Assembly: GCA_029210545.1 (NCBI GenBank)
Contig: JARGFV010000004.1
Coordinates: forward strand, 1,392 to 49,615
Source: a bacterium
GTDB lineage: Bacteria; BMS3Abin14
Reading direction: 5' to 3'
Length of the DNA stretch: 48,224 bases
Under the pieces are notes generated by a model that ran no database searches, had not been told where the DNA came from, and was given only the letters and a program-made list of their open reading frames with translations. Position numbers and translations under genes: made by a program. Below are positions 48,218 through 48,224 of this stretch, in pieces; within the stretch, counting starts at the first letter, position 1, and every line of letters starts with the position of its first letter.

Positions 48218-48224
48218 AAATCAA

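Noticed and set aside
1-48224. tRNA genes
   Set aside because: I looked for T-loop patterns with flanking acceptor stems and found none that I could fold; only GTTCGAA strings inside coding genes turned up.

Overview
The window looks like chromosomal DNA of a GC-rich, LPS-containing, diderm bacterium. A deltaproteobacterial (Desulfobacterota-type) background is the best guess. The reasons are a doubled-CXXCH multihaem cytochrome, LpxI instead of LpxH, a Bam/Lol/Lpx supercluster, two response regulators ending in PilZ domains, and a radical-SAM/SPASM enzyme beside a tiny Cys-rich peptide. There is no rRNA gene or other marker here that would fix the lineage.

Layout. 1-2284 (minus): a multihaem cytochrome c that runs off the left edge, then ExbD and ExbB. 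2503-4646: a REC-PilZ regulator (plus), then a radical SAM/SPASM protein and a 20-residue Cys-rich peptide (minus), probably a RiPP-type pair. 4774-6438: HflX with an apparent ATA start. 6601-9241 (minus): an FHA protein, a membrane Ser/Thr kinase with a PEGA domain and a LysM/TPR protein. 9355-10215: a decayed IS1380-type element. 10277-23340 (plus): a surface-glycan cluster with six family GT4/GT9/GT2 glycosyltransferases (one broken by an amber codon), an alpha-1,2-fucosyltransferase, two sulfotransferases, a membrane-anchored methyltransferase, a glycerophosphodiesterase and an LtaS/OpgB-like phosphoglycerol transferase. Parts of it are visibly AT-richer than the rest.

23277-42244 (minus): a long, tightly overlapping envelope-biogenesis block read as lysS, lolC/E, lolD, bamA, skp, lpxD, fabZ, lpxA, lpxI, lpxB, msbA, two DUF374 acyltransferases, a Trm112-like protein, lpxK, lpxL, gmhB, a DUF3108 protein and waaA. 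Together these make, acylate, phosphorylate and flip Kdo-lipid A, and insert outer-membrane proteins and lipoproteins. LpxC is not in the window.

42245-43072 is an 828-base repeat region. It holds a terminator-promoter pair for lysS, small hairpins, five tandem 82-bp units whose hairpin stems change in compensating ways, and a remnant of an NRDE/TANGO2-family gene. 43073-48104: a second REC-PilZ regulator, a PAS-GGDEF diguanylate cyclase (plus), then acetate kinase, a GT81-like glycosyltransferase, acylphosphatase and TrmO (minus). A further copy of the 82-bp element lies at the right edge in the opposite orientation.

Two repeat systems cross the window: the dispersed GACTTTTTGCG-core hairpin family, to which the 82-bp array belongs, and short heptanucleotide tandem tracts of differing sequence at many gene boundaries. 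Everything here was read by eye; no database search was run.
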